Shown here in pieces: positions 19,501-28,564 of a stretch of 64,000 bases of DNA. Source of the DNA: Prosthecobacter dejongeii. GTDB lineage: Bacteria > Verrucomicrobiota > Verrucomicrobiia > Verrucomicrobiales > Verrucomicrobiaceae. Position 1 is the first letter of the stretch. Each line of letters opens with the position of its first letter. The notes under the pieces were generated by a model. It was not told the origin of the DNA, did not search any database, and saw nothing but the letters and a program-made list of their open reading frames with translations. The position numbers and the translations under genes are program-made. The stretch covers positions 186,001 through 250,000 of the forward strand of contig NZ_JACHIF010000005.1 in NCBI RefSeq assembly GCF_014203045.1, read 5' to 3'.

Positions 19501-22500
19501 GCCGTGAGGTTGTGTCGCGTGGATTTTTGATTCCAGAGCGCGTGGTCCCTGCTTTCAATCCTGAGATCACAGTGGCGCTAGGCACAGACCGCACAGTGCT
19601 GTGGCCACAGAATGAGCTGGCCCTGGCCGCTCTGGTGTATGATTTGAAAGCAGGACCGAAAGCCCTGAGTTACCAGTGGTCTTCGAAGTCGGCGAAGGTC
19701 TCCTTTGACAACAAAGCGAGTCCGGTGGCGAGGGTGAAGTTTTCCGGTCCTGGCGTTTATGAAATCAAGATGACGGCCACGGATGGCACGAGCACGGGGA
19801 CTGATACGCTGCTGGTGACGGTGCAGAATCCACTCGCTGCCAAAGCGGGTGGTCTGCTGCGTGAAACGTGGACGGGTGTCACGGGATATCAGTTGGTGAA
19901 TCTCACCAATTCGGCTGCCTACAAGGGCAAGCCTAACCACAGCGATCTTTTGCCCAATTTGGAGACGCCCAGCAACTGGGGTGATAACTATGGGCAGCGG
20001 CTCACTGGTTTCTTGCAAGTGCCCATCGAAGGAGACTACGTTTTCCTTTTGGCCAGTGATGAAGAGAGTGCTTTTTGGTTGAACCCCCAAGGAGATGCGG
20101 CAGCGGGTGCACAAAAGATCTGCTCCACGCCTTACGCCACAGGTCGGTATAACTGGACAAGGTATGCTTCGCAAAAGTCGGCAGTGCTGCACCTCGTGCC
20201 AGGCACTCGTTATTATGTGCAGGCGCTGCATAAGGAGGGTGGCAGCGATGATTATTTCGCGGTGGCTTATCGGTTAGCTTCGCAGACGGATGCGGAGGCG
20301 CAGGTGATTCCTGGGGCTCTGCTGAGCCCGCCGGATGGTGTCACGGCCAGTGCCTTCGACGGTGAGATGATCGTGAAGGCAGGGGAGCCTCAGAGCAGTT
20401 ACTGGCCGAAAAATCGGTTTAGCCTCAAAGGTTCAGCGGTGGATTATGTGCCGGGACCGCAGGCGATGGCGTATCGTTGGTCCATCCTCAGCGGCCCCAA
20501 GGGCACCGCGATCTTTGACCATCCTACGGCCCTAACCACGGATGTGGAATTGCCAGCGGCAGGAACCTACAAACTGCAACTGACCGCCACGGATGGCGTG
20601 AATACCCGCTCTGCGGAGGTCACGCTGACATTGGCTGCGGCCATCGCACCAGGGACAGGTTCAATCTTGGCGGAGACCTTCAATGGCATCAATGGCAGCT
20701 GGGTCACGGACTTGATGGCCTCGCCCAAATTCCCGAACAACCCAGACTCACGCGTGCAACTGCCACGTGCTGAGATCCCTTCTAACAAAGGGGAAAACTA
20801 CGGCATGCTGCTGCGCGGCTACCTACATCCGCCAGTGACAGGCATCTATCGTTTTAACTTGGCATCGGATGATTGGAGCGAGGTGCACCTCAGCACAGAC
20901 CGCACGCCCGAGAAGAAAGAACTCGCCTGCTTTGTCCCGGCGGGGACGGATTACTATGAGTGGCGCAAGTTCCCTGACTATCAGCTTTCTCGCCCGATCT
21001 CGCTGACGAAGGGCAAGAGCTACTACGTGGAGATTCGGTTCAAGGAATCCGGCTGGCGTGATCACTTGGCGCTGGCTTGGTTGTTGCCTGGAGCGACTGC
21101 CTTTGAGGTGATTGACGGGCCTTTCCTCTCGCCGTTTCAACTTGCCGATAAGCAGCCTCCGACCATCACCCTCACGGGTGGCAGCAGTGTGATCATTCCG
21201 GTGGGCGGAAGCTATGTGGACCCTGGCTTCAGCGCGCAGGATTTGGAAGATGGCAACCTCACAGGATCTGTCACCACGCAAGGCACGGTGGACACGTCCA
21301 AACCGGGTACTTACACGCTTCGTTATGTCGTTACCGATTCATCGGGCAACCAGTCGGTGATCGCGACGCGGCAGGTCACCGTAGCGGTGGCTGAAGGCAC
21401 GGAGCCAACGTATCCCGCAGATGCCAGCGGTAGCCATGTGGCAAGCCCCTGGACAGCCCCGGCAACGATCACGGATGATCTGGAAGCGGCGCGGTTCCTG
21501 AAACAGGCGACCTTTGGCCCTTCGGAAGCGGACATTGCCCGTGTGAAGCAGATGGGCTTCTCCAAGTGGATCGATGAACAATTGGCGCTGCCCGTGACTT
21601 CGCATCTGGAGCACCTGGATCGCATAGCTTTGTTTGAAGGTGCCCAGGAGCGGTTGCTGGAGCTCTCTCGCACGGCCAATACCTTGGGCCTACCTGGGGC
21701 CGTGATGCCGATGACAAATACCCCGCTGGAGACAGAAGATCGGCTTTACAGTTGGTGGACCATCGCAGCGACGGCACCGGACCAGTTGCGGCAGCGTGTG
21801 GCCTTGGCATTAAGTGAGATTTTGGTCATCTCAGACCGCAACGGCGCACTGCGCAATTACCCGCGCGGCTGCACGAACTACTACGACCTGCTGGCCCGCA
21901 GCGTGGCTCCAGGCGTGCCTTACCGCAAGCTGCTGGAGGATGTGACTTTTAACCCTATGATGGGGGTGTGGCTGACGATGGTGCGCAGCTCCAAAACGCA
22001 GCCGGATGAAAACTATCCGCGTGAGATCATGCAGCTCTTCAGCATCGGGCTTGAGCACCTGAACAAGGATGGGACGCTGAAGCGCAATAGCGCAGGCAAT
22101 GCGATTCCGACCTATTCGCAGAATGAGATTTTGGAGCTTTCGCGCGCCTTCACCGGGTGGACGTTTAATAACTCGCGCAGCTTCACCTGGAGTGGCAATG
22201 CCACGGATGAAATCAACCCGATGATGTCGTTTGAAGACGCGCATGACCGGGGGCAGAAAGTCATCGTGGGTGGGGCCACGATACCCGCAGGGCAAACGGC
22301 ACTCCAGGATGTGCGCCGCTGCTTGGACATCCTCGCGGCGCATCCCAACGTGGGGCCTTTCATCAGCAAACGATTGATCCAACGTCTGGTCACCAGCAAT
22401 CCCAGCCCCGCCTATCTCTTCCGCGTCTCGAAGGTCTGGGATGACAATGGCAAAGGGGTGCGTGGAGACATCGGCGCGGTGGTGAAGGCCATCTTGCTGG

Positions 22501-23066
22501 ATGCAGAAGCACGCACGCTGAATGCGGCTCCCGGTGCAGGCAAAATGAGTGAGCCGATGATCCGCCTAGCCCGTGTGCTGCGGGCTTTGCCCAAACCGCC
22601 GAACAGCAACCCACCTGTGCTGGGCCGCTATGTGATGTGGAATGCGAGCGACGAGCTGGGCCAGTGGCCGATGCAGGCCCCGACGGTCTTCAATTTCTTC
22701 AACCCGACCTATTCACCTCCTGGCGCTCTCCTGGATGCTGGACTGGCAGCGCCCGAGTATGAGATCACCACGGAGCTGACGGTGACGGACACGGCGAACT
22801 ACTTCTTTGAAGGCGTGACCAATGGATTTTACGCGAACCAAGGCGGGCGCGTGGGCTTGGACCTGCTGCCGCTGACCAGCGTGTGGAATACCCCTGAGGT
22901 GCTGTTGAGTAAATTGGAGACCCTTTTGTTAGGTCGCTCTATGTCGGCAGGCCTGCGGGCCTCTTTGATGAACCTTCACGCGCTCCACATCGCCAATGCC
23001 AACAATGGGGTGAAGGTGATGCTGCAACTGATCACGGCCTCGCCTGAATTTTCCACCGAGCGTTGA
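16581..23066 (+). CDS. Giant exported protein: six PA14 domains, PKD-like repeats, DUF5011 domain and C-terminal DUF1800
   Basis: 2161 residues with signal peptide MNKAPASVIGLLLTLVSSLNAQ. Six PA14 modules begin near residues 26, 283, 557, 826, 1089 and 1358; each shows the pattern 'NWA-x-x-YG-x-R', 'G-x-Y-x-F-x-x-x-SDD' and 'YY-E-x-x-x-KE'. The five spacers between them are PKD-like beta domains (AGVYVFRATAS, VGVYVLRYSV, AGIYTYELAV, PGVYEIKMTATDG, AGTYKLQLTATDG). Residues 1526-1600 are a DUF5011/HYR-like domain (GSYVDPGFSAQDLEDGNL). From about 1633 to the end is DUF1800, beginning ARFLKQATFGPSEADI and containing FSIGLEHLNKDGTL and AFTGWTF. PA14 modules bind carbohydrates in many exported proteins; DUF1800 has no known activity but is nearly always followed by DUF1501, as here. 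Likely a cell-surface or periplasmic glycan-binding machine. Confidence 0.9.
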   Translation: MNKAPASVIGLLLTLVSSLNAQTGVLREVWTHLDGGAVADLTLSADYPGNPLLRTVDANFAAPVNWAERYGVRMRAYLTPAVTGSYTFWVSGDDNCELWLSTDDQAANKVRVAQVPGWTEAQRWTKFAEQKSAPISLQAGQRYYIEALMKEGYGGDSLAVAWATSPTATPQVIPGAVLTPFEVPASIPSGLLVEAGKPVTQYAPNYTVELAAQALNVADANVSPTIQWTQVSGPTATIATADAATTPVSLTRAGVYVFRATASHSGNTASDDVTVTIQPPLAADAGKALADYWFGVDGNTVASLSRSLDYPNFPHAHRQVSTLTQTQSLAEQYGQRVRGFILVPVTGSYRFFMAASKKAEFHLSTDATTANLQLRAAVTTAVNATDFANHAAQASPAITLTAGQKYAFEIRHKEDWGTDHCTVMWQQPGQDYLSEITGEYLSPPSDAAAVIAGTQEFDLSHDYLLNAGRDVVLHMPRNSVSFSAYESRRIWGADTPTRVWSQVSGPKGVLFSAADAAQTLATFPKVGVYVLRYSVTTLNNTSTDEVTVEVKAPLNAQVGALTRQVWWDKQYATLDALRADPAFPNFPDITDAVSDLKQPNSWADRYATRVTGILNVPAGGPDPVNYVFYVSGDDAVEFSISTDATMANLRKVCYATTASGREVWTNEASQTSAPIALKPGGRYYVELLHKETWSSDYFAVAWSPEGDRRPKVIEGSYLEPSQKAPAFDPTLTFYARAGKDRTYWWPHDRTRLAGSWIKALSSDKTPTALWKQLSGPKSTVVEPASLTSEVIFSAAGIYTYELAVMEGAYTHRDTVVITLAAPLAKTTGALTRSVWLDVEGITLPDLFTYDPALAYPHFEDLLPGVEPPSNWADYYGTRLKGSLMVPVSGSYTFWIASDDASELKLDLNDGQGIRRVAYLDSAVYNSRDWDRRASQKSATLSLTAGVPYPVEILHKERDSSDYLAVAMDGPGTNGREVVSRGFLIPERVVPAFNPEITVALGTDRTVLWPQNELALAALVYDLKAGPKALSYQWSSKSAKVSFDNKASPVARVKFSGPGVYEIKMTATDGTSTGTDTLLVTVQNPLAAKAGGLLRETWTGVTGYQLVNLTNSAAYKGKPNHSDLLPNLETPSNWGDNYGQRLTGFLQVPIEGDYVFLLASDEESAFWLNPQGDAAAGAQKICSTPYATGRYNWTRYASQKSAVLHLVPGTRYYVQALHKEGGSDDYFAVAYRLASQTDAEAQVIPGALLSPPDGVTASAFDGEMIVKAGEPQSSYWPKNRFSLKGSAVDYVPGPQAMAYRWSILSGPKGTAIFDHPTALTTDVELPAAGTYKLQLTATDGVNTRSAEVTLTLAAAIAPGTGSILAETFNGINGSWVTDLMASPKFPNNPDSRVQLPRAEIPSNKGENYGMLLRGYLHPPVTGIYRFNLASDDWSEVHLSTDRTPEKKELACFVPAGTDYYEWRKFPDYQLSRPISLTKGKSYYVEIRFKESGWRDHLALAWLLPGATAFEVIDGPFLSPFQLADKQPPTITLTGGSSVIIPVGGSYVDPGFSAQDLEDGNLTGSVTTQGTVDTSKPGTYTLRYVVTDSSGNQSVIATRQVTVAVAEGTEPTYPADASGSHVASPWTAPATITDDLEAARFLKQATFGPSEADIARVKQMGFSKWIDEQLALPVTSHLEHLDRIALFEGAQERLLELSRTANTLGLPGAVMPMTNTPLETEDRLYSWWTIAATAPDQLRQRVALALSEILVISDRNGALRNYPRGCTNYYDLLARSVAPGVPYRKLLEDVTFNPMMGVWLTMVRSSKTQPDENYPREIMQLFSIGLEHLNKDGTLKRNSAGNAIPTYSQNEILELSRAFTGWTFNNSRSFTWSGNATDEINPMMSFEDAHDRGQKVIVGGATIPAGQTALQDVRRCLDILAAHPNVGPFISKRLIQRLVTSNPSPAYLFRVSKVWDDNGKGVRGDIGAVVKAILLDAEARTLNAAPGAGKMSEPMIRLARVLRALPKPPNSNPPVLGRYVMWNASDELGQWPMQAPTVFNFFNPTYSPPGALLDAGLAAPEYEITTELTVTDTANYFFEGVTNGFYANQGGRVGLDLLPLTSVWNTPEVLLSKLETLLLGRSMSAGLRASLMNLHALHIANANNGVKVMLQLITASPEFSTER

Positions 23067-23103
23067 TTTATCCTTCTTATCGACCTTTTTTCCTTTTGCG
23101 CCC

Positions 23104-24516
23104 ATGACACCGAACGAAATGCCCACGCTCCTCACCCGGCGGAACTTTTTGGGCCGCAGTGCGTGCTCGGCCATGTCCACGACCTGCCTGCTGAATACCA
23201 TCCTGACGCTGCGCCACATGAATGCGCAGGCGGCAGATGTGCTGGCCCCAGGGACACCGTATAAGGCCATCGTCTGTGTCTTCTTGTATGGGGGGAATGA
23301 CTCCAACAATCTGCTGATGCCCCGCGAGTCCTCGGCCCATGCGAAGTATGCCGCCAGCCGCACGGTGCTGACGATCCCTCAAGCGAACATTTTAGCGCTT
23401 AACACGCTGAATGACAATGGCCTGAACCTGGGGCTGCATCCTTCCATGACAGGCTGCCGAGACTTGTACAATCAAGGCAAGCTGGCGCTGATGTCGAATG
23501 TGGGCACGCTCATTGCCCCGGCGACCTTGCAAGACTATCATAACCGCACGGCAGCCATTCCGGACAACCTGTTTTCCCACAGTGACCAGCAGGTGCAGTG
23601 GCAGACCTCTGCCAGCACCATGAATGCCGCGTATAACCAGACGGGCTGGGGCGCTAGGATGGCGGAGGCGCTGGTGGGCACGCAGGAGCGCACGTCGGTT
23701 TCGATGCTGGTATCTCTGAGCGGAACGAATTTCTTCCAGGTCGGCAAGACGATGCTGCCCTTCCGTCCAGGTCCAGGTGGTACCCCGGTGTTTCGGCTGG
23801 GGCAGGGGAGCAGCAGTCAGGATGTGTCACGCTACACGGCCTTCCGCAACATCTTGAATGCGGAGTATGCGAACCTGATGGAGGACGCTTTTGCCGACCT
23901 TTCCAACAAGTCCATCATCGAGGCGGATACGATCAATGCAGCTCTGCAAGGCACGTCGAATTTTCCCACCATCCCGGCGAACAATGACCTGGGGGAGCAA
24001 CTCCGCACGGTGGCGAAGATGATCCAGGCGCAGGGGCCGCTGGGTATCACGCGGCAAATTTTCTTCGTGGCCACGGGTGGTTTTGACACGCATGGGCCGC
24101 AGCTCGATGATCACGCAGGTTTGTTAGGCCGGGTGAGCGCGGCAATGAAGGGCTTTCAAGATGGGCTCGAAAGCATCGGCATGGGAGATGCGGTGACGAG
24201 CTTCACAGCCTCGGACTTTAACCGCACGTATGATTCCAACGGACGTGGTTCTGACCATGGTTGGGGTGGGCATCACATGATCATGGGTGGCGGTGTGAAT
24301 GGGCAGAAAGTCTATGGCAGCTTCCCAGACCCAGACATCACCGTGGCAGGCAATCCGCTGGATACAGGGCGTGGCCGCTGGGTGCCGACCACTGCGGTGG
24401 ATCAATATGCCGCGACGATGGCGAAGTGGTTTGGCCTCTCCGACTCACAGATTCGGGATGTGTTCCCGAACATCCTGAACTTTGACGCTAATTTAGGTTT
24501 CATGAAAGCGGCGTGA
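23104..24516 (+). CDS. DUF1501 protein with Tat signal, partner of the DUF1800 protein
   Basis: 470 residues. It begins with the twin-arginine stretch LTRRNFLGRSACSAMS and an export-like segment to about residue 48. The fold belongs to the sulfatase/alkaline-phosphatase superfamily in family descriptions. KAIVCVFLYGGNDSNNLLMP contains the family motif near the first strand; FFVATGGFDTHGPQLDDHAGLL and SDHGWGGHHMIMGGGVNGQKVYG supply the conserved His/Asp residues that could hold metal. The reaction is unknown. It lies 37 bases after the DUF1800 gene and 1 base before the next frame, so the three genes form one operon. Export of folded protein by Tat suggests a bound cofactor or partner. Confidence 0.9.
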   Translation: MTPNEMPTLLTRRNFLGRSACSAMSTTCLLNTILTLRHMNAQAADVLAPGTPYKAIVCVFLYGGNDSNNLLMPRESSAHAKYAASRTVLTIPQANILALNTLNDNGLNLGLHPSMTGCRDLYNQGKLALMSNVGTLIAPATLQDYHNRTAAIPDNLFSHSDQQVQWQTSASTMNAAYNQTGWGARMAEALVGTQERTSVSMLVSLSGTNFFQVGKTMLPFRPGPGGTPVFRLGQGSSSQDVSRYTAFRNILNAEYANLMEDAFADLSNKSIIEADTINAALQGTSNFPTIPANNDLGEQLRTVAKMIQAQGPLGITRQIFFVATGGFDTHGPQLDDHAGLLGRVSAAMKGFQDGLESIGMGDAVTSFTASDFNRTYDSNGRGSDHGWGGHHMIMGGGVNGQKVYGSFPDPDITVAGNPLDTGRGRWVPTTAVDQYAATMAKWFGLSDSQIRDVFPNILNFDANLGFMKAA

Positions 24517-24517
24517 G

Positions 24518-25105
24518 GTGAGGCTAAGATTGTTCGTTGTGAAATCATTCCTTCGTCCTTTCGCTTTCATTTTGCTGCTGCTTCTGGCGGTCTTGTTTGG
24601 GCTCATGCTTGGCAAAAGTGGTGGCATTGGGGGATTATGGGCGGGTGTGCAAACATGGTTAGGTCAAAAACAAGAGAGTCTGCAGCCGGAAGATCCGGCG
24701 CTGAAGGCGGGCCTGCCCGTGCCAGATCCTGCGGCGGGTCTGCCGCCTGGGCCGCTGAATGATTTACTCAAACCCGATCTCACCCCGGAGCAGCAGACGA
24801 CCATCGTGGGGCAAATGCTGGTGGATTATTGGACAACGGTGCGCTCTCTGCCCAACGGCACTTGGCAAGAGGTGTGTGACCAACTGGCTGGGGGCAATCG
24901 CAAGAATCTAGCCCTGGTGCCCAAGGAGCATCCGGCGCTGCAAAAAGAGGCCTTCCGCTCTGCTCCTGAAGCGCCAGGCATCCGCCTTCACGTGATCTCC
25001 AGCAGCGGCTGTGCGTTCCAGCTCGTTTACGATGGGCCGGACGGGCTGCCTTACACGAAGGATGATCTGGTGCGGAATTTCCCACCCGATCTGGAGTTTA
25101 AGTGA
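24518..25105 (+). CDS. Membrane-anchored protein with pseudopilin-like C-terminal tail
   Basis: 195 residues from the GTG at 24518; a second GTG at 24539 would begin just before the membrane helix FAFILLLLLAVLFGLMLG and is as likely. A Pro-rich linker (VPDPAAGLPPGPLNDLL) leads to a small globular domain. The tail SGCAFQLVYDGPDGLPYTKDDL resembles the calcium-loop end of type II secretion major pseudopilins (GPDG-x-x-x-T-x-D-D), but the N-terminus lacks a prepilin cleavage site (no G-F-T-L-x-E), so it is not a classic pseudopilin. One base separates it from the DUF1501 stop, so it belongs to that operon. Function unknown. Confidence 0.65.
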   Translation: MRLRLFVVKSFLRPFAFILLLLLAVLFGLMLGKSGGIGGLWAGVQTWLGQKQESLQPEDPALKAGLPVPDPAAGLPPGPLNDLLKPDLTPEQQTTIVGQMLVDYWTTVRSLPNGTWQEVCDQLAGGNRKNLALVPKEHPALQKEAFRSAPEAPGIRLHVISSSGCAFQLVYDGPDGLPYTKDDLVRNFPPDLEFK

Positions 25106-25125
25106 AGCTCGATGACTCAGGTGTC

Positions 25126-26175
25126 TTACTTGGCGCGTGTTTGATACGTGCGGGAGTGAGACTGCGAGGGCACGGCGAGGGTGTAACTTTTGGAGTCGGT
25201 ACTGACGGTGCAGTGGATGGGATGTGCGGTACAGGCTTCGCCGGGATCACCGTGATTCGCGATCATGGTTTTATCGGTCGTGTTTTCGTGATCCTCGCGA
25301 ATGTTTTCGTGGACCTGATACATGGCAATAAGGCTAGGCGCAGACTTCAGGGCATCCAGAGCGGATTTGCTAGTGCCCTTTTTGGGCCCGTTGTTCATGA
25401 CGGAAACGGTGGGCTGCAGGCTGCGGATGAGGACGGGATTGTTGCTGCTATCGAGACCGTGATGGTTCACCTGATAGAGATCCACCGTCCCGACAAGATT
25501 GATCGGCGTGACGAGCTTTTCCTCCACATTCCAGGTGAGGTCACCGCCATCAAAGAACCGGAAATCACCGAACTGAAGCAAGAGGACCACGCTGTTGGCA
25601 TTGTCACTCGGGTCCACGGCTTTGGGGGGAACGCTGCCTGTGAGTGGATTGCGTGGCGCATCGGTTGGGGCCGTGATGAACTTTTGGTTAGCGCCTAGGC
25701 AGCGCAGACTGAGCTTGGGGCAGCCAGCGGTTTGTTTTAAGGGCAGTTCGTCACCAGCGGCCAGAGTCACGCGTTTTTCTACCTTCGCGCTCAGGTAAGG
25801 GCGTCTCATGAGGGCCCAGCGCATGTCTTGCGGTTTGCCATCGGGGCTGCCCTCGGGCACGCCTTTGTCATAAAGAGTCCCGATGGGCATGAGCTCGGCC
25901 AGCTCTGCTAAGCCGCCGAAGTGATCGGCATGGAAGTGGGTGATGACGACGTGGTCAATGCGCTTCAGGCCAGCGACCTGGGTGGCTACCTGCTGGATGC
26001 GCTGGGGATCGCGCCCGCCGGGATTGCCAGTATCCACAAGGATGGACTCGCCCTCTGGCGTGACGATGAGGGTGGAGCCGCCGCCTTCGGAATCAATCCA
26101 ATAGAGATCCAGGGTGCCGTCCCGAGCGCTGACAAAAGAGAGAGAGGCCCAAAAGAGAAAGAGAAACAGTTTCAT
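25126..26175 (-). CDS. Exported metallo-beta-lactamase-fold hydrolase (ComEC C-terminal-like)
   Basis: 349 residues with signal peptide [17 protein letters not shown]. The metal motif H-x-H-x-D-H is complete as [10 protein letters not shown] (His80, His82, Asp84, His85). [16 protein letters not shown] supplies the next metal-ligand Asp region, and [15 protein letters not shown] the last His pair. The order and the DTGNPGG strand match the ComEC/Rec2 C-terminal nuclease-like group rather than glyoxalases or lactamases. As an exported soluble enzyme it could cleave phosphodiesters, for example extracellular DNA, but this is inference. It is convergent with the pseudopilin-like gene. Confidence 0.85.
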   Translation of the reverse strand: MKLFLFLFWASLSFVSARDGTLDLYWIDSEGGGSTLIVTPEGESILVDTGNPGGRDPQRIQQVATQVAGLKRIDHVVITHFHADHFGGLAELAELMPIGTLYDKGVPEGSPDGKPQDMRWALMRRPYLSAKVEKRVTLAAGDELPLKQTAGCPKLSLRCLGANQKFITAPTDAPRNPLTGSVPPKAVDPSDNANSVVLLLQFGDFRFFDGGDLTWNVEEKLVTPINLVGTVDLYQVNHHGLDSSNNPVLIRSLQPTVSVMNNGPKKGTSKSALDALKSAPSLIAMYQVHENIREDHENTTDKTMIANHGDPGEACTAHPIHCTVSTDSKSYTLAVPSQSHSRTYQTRAK

Positions 26176-26238
26176 GCAGAGGCTTCACGCATGCACGGGG
26201 CTGTTTCTCTCTCCTAAGCAGGAAAAATTTGTGGCTCG

Positions 26239-26640
26239 TTAGCTTTTGCGGTTCAGTTCATCCAACTGACTGTTGAGCGTGCAGAAGTCATAGACCACCC
26301 CGATGAGGAATCCACCACCTGAGATGAGGTAAAGCAGGCCGGAGATCCACTTGCCCTGGTAAAAGCGGTGCACGCCAAAGATGCCGAGAAAGGTGAGCAG
26401 TATCCAGGCGGTGGAGTACTCATAAGGACCTGAGGTGTAGCGGGCGTCTGCCTTGCGGTCCATGCCGGGGATGAGGAAGAGGTCCACAATCCAGCCGATG
26501 AGGAAGAGACCCGCGGTGCAAAACCAGAGGATGCCGGTGGCGGGCTTGCCAAAGTAAAAACGATGAGCGCCTGTGAAACCGAAGATCCAGAGGATGTAGC
26601 CGAGGGCTTTATTATGAGTGGAGGTGGGAGCGATATTCAT
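26239..26640 (-). CDS. TM2-domain membrane protein with two TM2 units
   Basis: 133 residues. Two TM2 units follow one another: ALGYILWIFGFTGAHRFYFGKPATGILWF and ILLTFLGIFGVHRFYQGKWISGLLYL. Each has the short 'GxHRFYxGK' motif between helices, followed by GLFLIGWIVDLFLIP and GGGFLIGVVYDFC. The family is common, with no settled bacterial function. The C-terminus LNSQLDELNRKS is a soluble tail. It is divergent from the sulfatase with about 130 bases between the starts; no operator is recognised. Confidence 0.88.
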   Translation of the reverse strand: MNIAPTSTHNKALGYILWIFGFTGAHRFYFGKPATGILWFCTAGLFLIGWIVDLFLIPGMDRKADARYTSGPYEYSTAWILLTFLGIFGVHRFYQGKWISGLLYLISGGGFLIGVVYDFCTLNSQLDELNRKS

Positions 26641-26773
26641 ACCGAAGAGACAGTGTGGCTAAAGCCGATGAGGGCCACTGCAATATCGTGACTGGTTTGG
26701 AACGTGGTCGTGGGGTTGAATGACGGATCGAATTTCCTGCGAAATATGGGGCGGACGACTTCGTCTTTAGGGG

Positions 26774-28132
26774 ATGCGTTTCTTGGCTTTTCTTTTCGTC
26801 CTGTTGCTGGCCTCGGCTGTGGTTCACGGGCAGACTCCCCGGCCTAACATACTGTTCATCGTTGCAGATGATCTGGGCTGGGCAGATGTGGGTTGGCATG
26901 GGGGATTTGGCAAAACACCGCACATGGACAAACTGGTGAAGGAAGGGGTGGAGCTGGACCAGCACTATGTGCAACCTGTCTGCACCCCCACACGCACGGC
27001 GCTGATGAGTGGCAGGTATCCGGGGCGCTTTGGCCCGCAGGCTCTGGCTCCGAGTAACCTGCGCGCCATGCCGCTGGGCACGCTGACGATGGCCTCCATG
27101 CTGAAATCTCTGGGCTACGCTACCTACCAGACGGGCAAGTGGCATCTGGGTGCGCGCGTGGAGTGGGGGCCGAATGCCTATGGCTTTGACCACGGCTATG
27201 GCACGCTGACTGGGGCGGCAGATCCATGGACGCACAAGTATCGTGTGGGTCCCTATGAGGACACTTGGCATCGCGATAGCAAGCTTTTCCATGAAGAGGG
27301 CAATGCCACCGAACTGGTGGCGGCTGAGGCGGTGCGGCGCATCGAGGAAAGTAAGGGGCCGTGGTTCATCTATGTGCCCTTCCATGCCGTGCACACGCCT
27401 GTGGATGCCCCTGAAGAATACAAGAAGCTCTATGAGGGCGTGAAGTTCCATGACGAGCCAGAAAAGCAGGACAGCCGGCTGCGCCTGGCGGCCATGGTTT
27501 CCCAGTTGGATGCAAAGATCGGCCAGATGGTGGCGGCCTTGGAAAAGACGGGGCAGCGGGAGCAGACGCTGATCATTTTCACCAGCGACAATGGCGGTAT
27601 CGAATCTCTCAAGAATGCCTATGTGGGGAAGGTGGGGCACTCACCGCTGAACAGTGAAAACCATCCACTGCGGGGCCAAAAGAACACGCTTTATGAAGGC
27701 GGCACGCGGGTGTGCGCCTTTGCGAACTGGCCCGGGAAACTGTCGCCCCAGTTCTTCCGCACGCCCATGCATGCGGTGGATTGGATGCCTACGCTGGCCA
27801 CCCTGGTCGGGTATGAGGCGAAGGGAGATCTGAAGTGGGATGGAGTGAGCCAGTGGCGGGCCCTGAGTGGAGAGATGGTTTTGCCTGCGGCACGCCCGAT
27901 CTACATCGCTCATCGTTCCGGCGATGCATCGCTGCGGTATGGCGACTGGAAATTCATCTCACGGGCCAAGGGCAAGGCCGAGCTTTTTAACATCGCCAAA
28001 GACCCCTATGAAACAGAAAACCTTGCCGAGGTGAATCCCGCCAAGGTCGCTGAATGGGGAGAAAAGCTGGCGACTGAAAAAGCCAAGGATGACCCCAAGC
28101 TGCCGGTCGATTTAGAAGGGCTGCCGCACTAG
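26774..28132 (+). CDS. Exported formylglycine-dependent sulfatase (arylsulfatase family)
   Basis: 452 residues with signal peptide MRFLAFLFVLLLASAVVHG. RPNILFIVADDLGWADVG carries the two metal-binding Asp residues. The sulfatase signature C-x-P-x-R is CTPTR with Cys70, the residue converted to formylglycine, followed by GRYPGRFG. TGKWHLG, FVPFHAVHTP-like YVPFHAVHTPVDAPEEY, and IIFTSDNGG complete the metal and sulfate pocket. Length and order match arylsulfatase B/N-acetylgalactosamine-4-sulfatase-like enzymes. It probably desulfates polysaccharides, common in this phylum. The formylglycine-generating or anSME maturase is not in the window. No Shine-Dalgarno motif is clear; GGGG directly abuts the start. 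Confidence 0.93.
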   Translation: MRFLAFLFVLLLASAVVHGQTPRPNILFIVADDLGWADVGWHGGFGKTPHMDKLVKEGVELDQHYVQPVCTPTRTALMSGRYPGRFGPQALAPSNLRAMPLGTLTMASMLKSLGYATYQTGKWHLGARVEWGPNAYGFDHGYGTLTGAADPWTHKYRVGPYEDTWHRDSKLFHEEGNATELVAAEAVRRIEESKGPWFIYVPFHAVHTPVDAPEEYKKLYEGVKFHDEPEKQDSRLRLAAMVSQLDAKIGQMVAALEKTGQREQTLIIFTSDNGGIESLKNAYVGKVGHSPLNSENHPLRGQKNTLYEGGTRVCAFANWPGKLSPQFFRTPMHAVDWMPTLATLVGYEAKGDLKWDGVSQWRALSGEMVLPAARPIYIAHRSGDASLRYGDWKFISRAKGKAELFNIAKDPYETENLAEVNPAKVAEWGEKLATEKAKDDPKLPVDLEGLPH

Positions 28133-28156
28133 ACAGCACCCTTCTTTGCACACCTT

Positions 28157-28534
28157 TTAGCCGATGTGGGCTTTGTAGGCGGCCGCATCCATGAGAGAGG
28201 CGGCTTCATCGGCCTGGGCGATCTTGATTTTAAAGATCCATCCTGCGCCGTAGGGGTCGGTATTGATGAGACCGGGCTCGGCATTGAGGGCTTCATTCAC
28301 CTCCACGATTTCACCACTCACGGGGGAGTAGATGTCACTGGCGGCCTTGACAGACTCCACCACGCAGACCTGCTGGCTTGCGGTGACGGGGCCCAGCTTG
28401 GGCAGGTCCACAAAGACCACGTCGGTCAGTTCCGCCTGGGCGTGGTCAGTGATGCCCACGGGGGAGATTTCCTGCGTGGGGTCCACCCACTCATGGGAAT
28501 CGCGATAACGAAGCTGGTCGGGTACGGTGCTCAT
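28157..28534 (-). CDS. gcvH: Glycine cleavage system H protein
   Basis: 125 residues, the standard length. The lipoyl domain is complete: YRDSHEWV at the start, GITDHAQAELTDVVFVDLP, and VVESVKAASDIYSPVSGEIVEVN with the lipoylated Lys63. LINTDPYGAGWIFKI ends the domain. The protein carries the aminomethyl group between GcvP, GcvT and GcvL during glycine breakdown. The other gcv genes are not in the window. It is the last gene of a minus-strand run behind leuD, 30 bases apart, which may be one transcript without a pathway link. Confidence 0.96.
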   Translation of the reverse strand: MSTVPDQLRYRDSHEWVDPTQEISPVGITDHAQAELTDVVFVDLPKLGPVTASQQVCVVESVKAASDIYSPVSGEIVEVNEALNAEPGLINTDPYGAGWIFKIKIAQADEAASLMDAAAYKAHIG

Positions 28535-28564
28535 GATGGGTGGTTTGAAAGAGAGAAACCCGGC

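Noticed and set aside
26612..27640. 342-codon minus-strand frame across the sulfatase start
   Set aside because: It opposes a sulfatase with intact active site and has no protein-like pattern.
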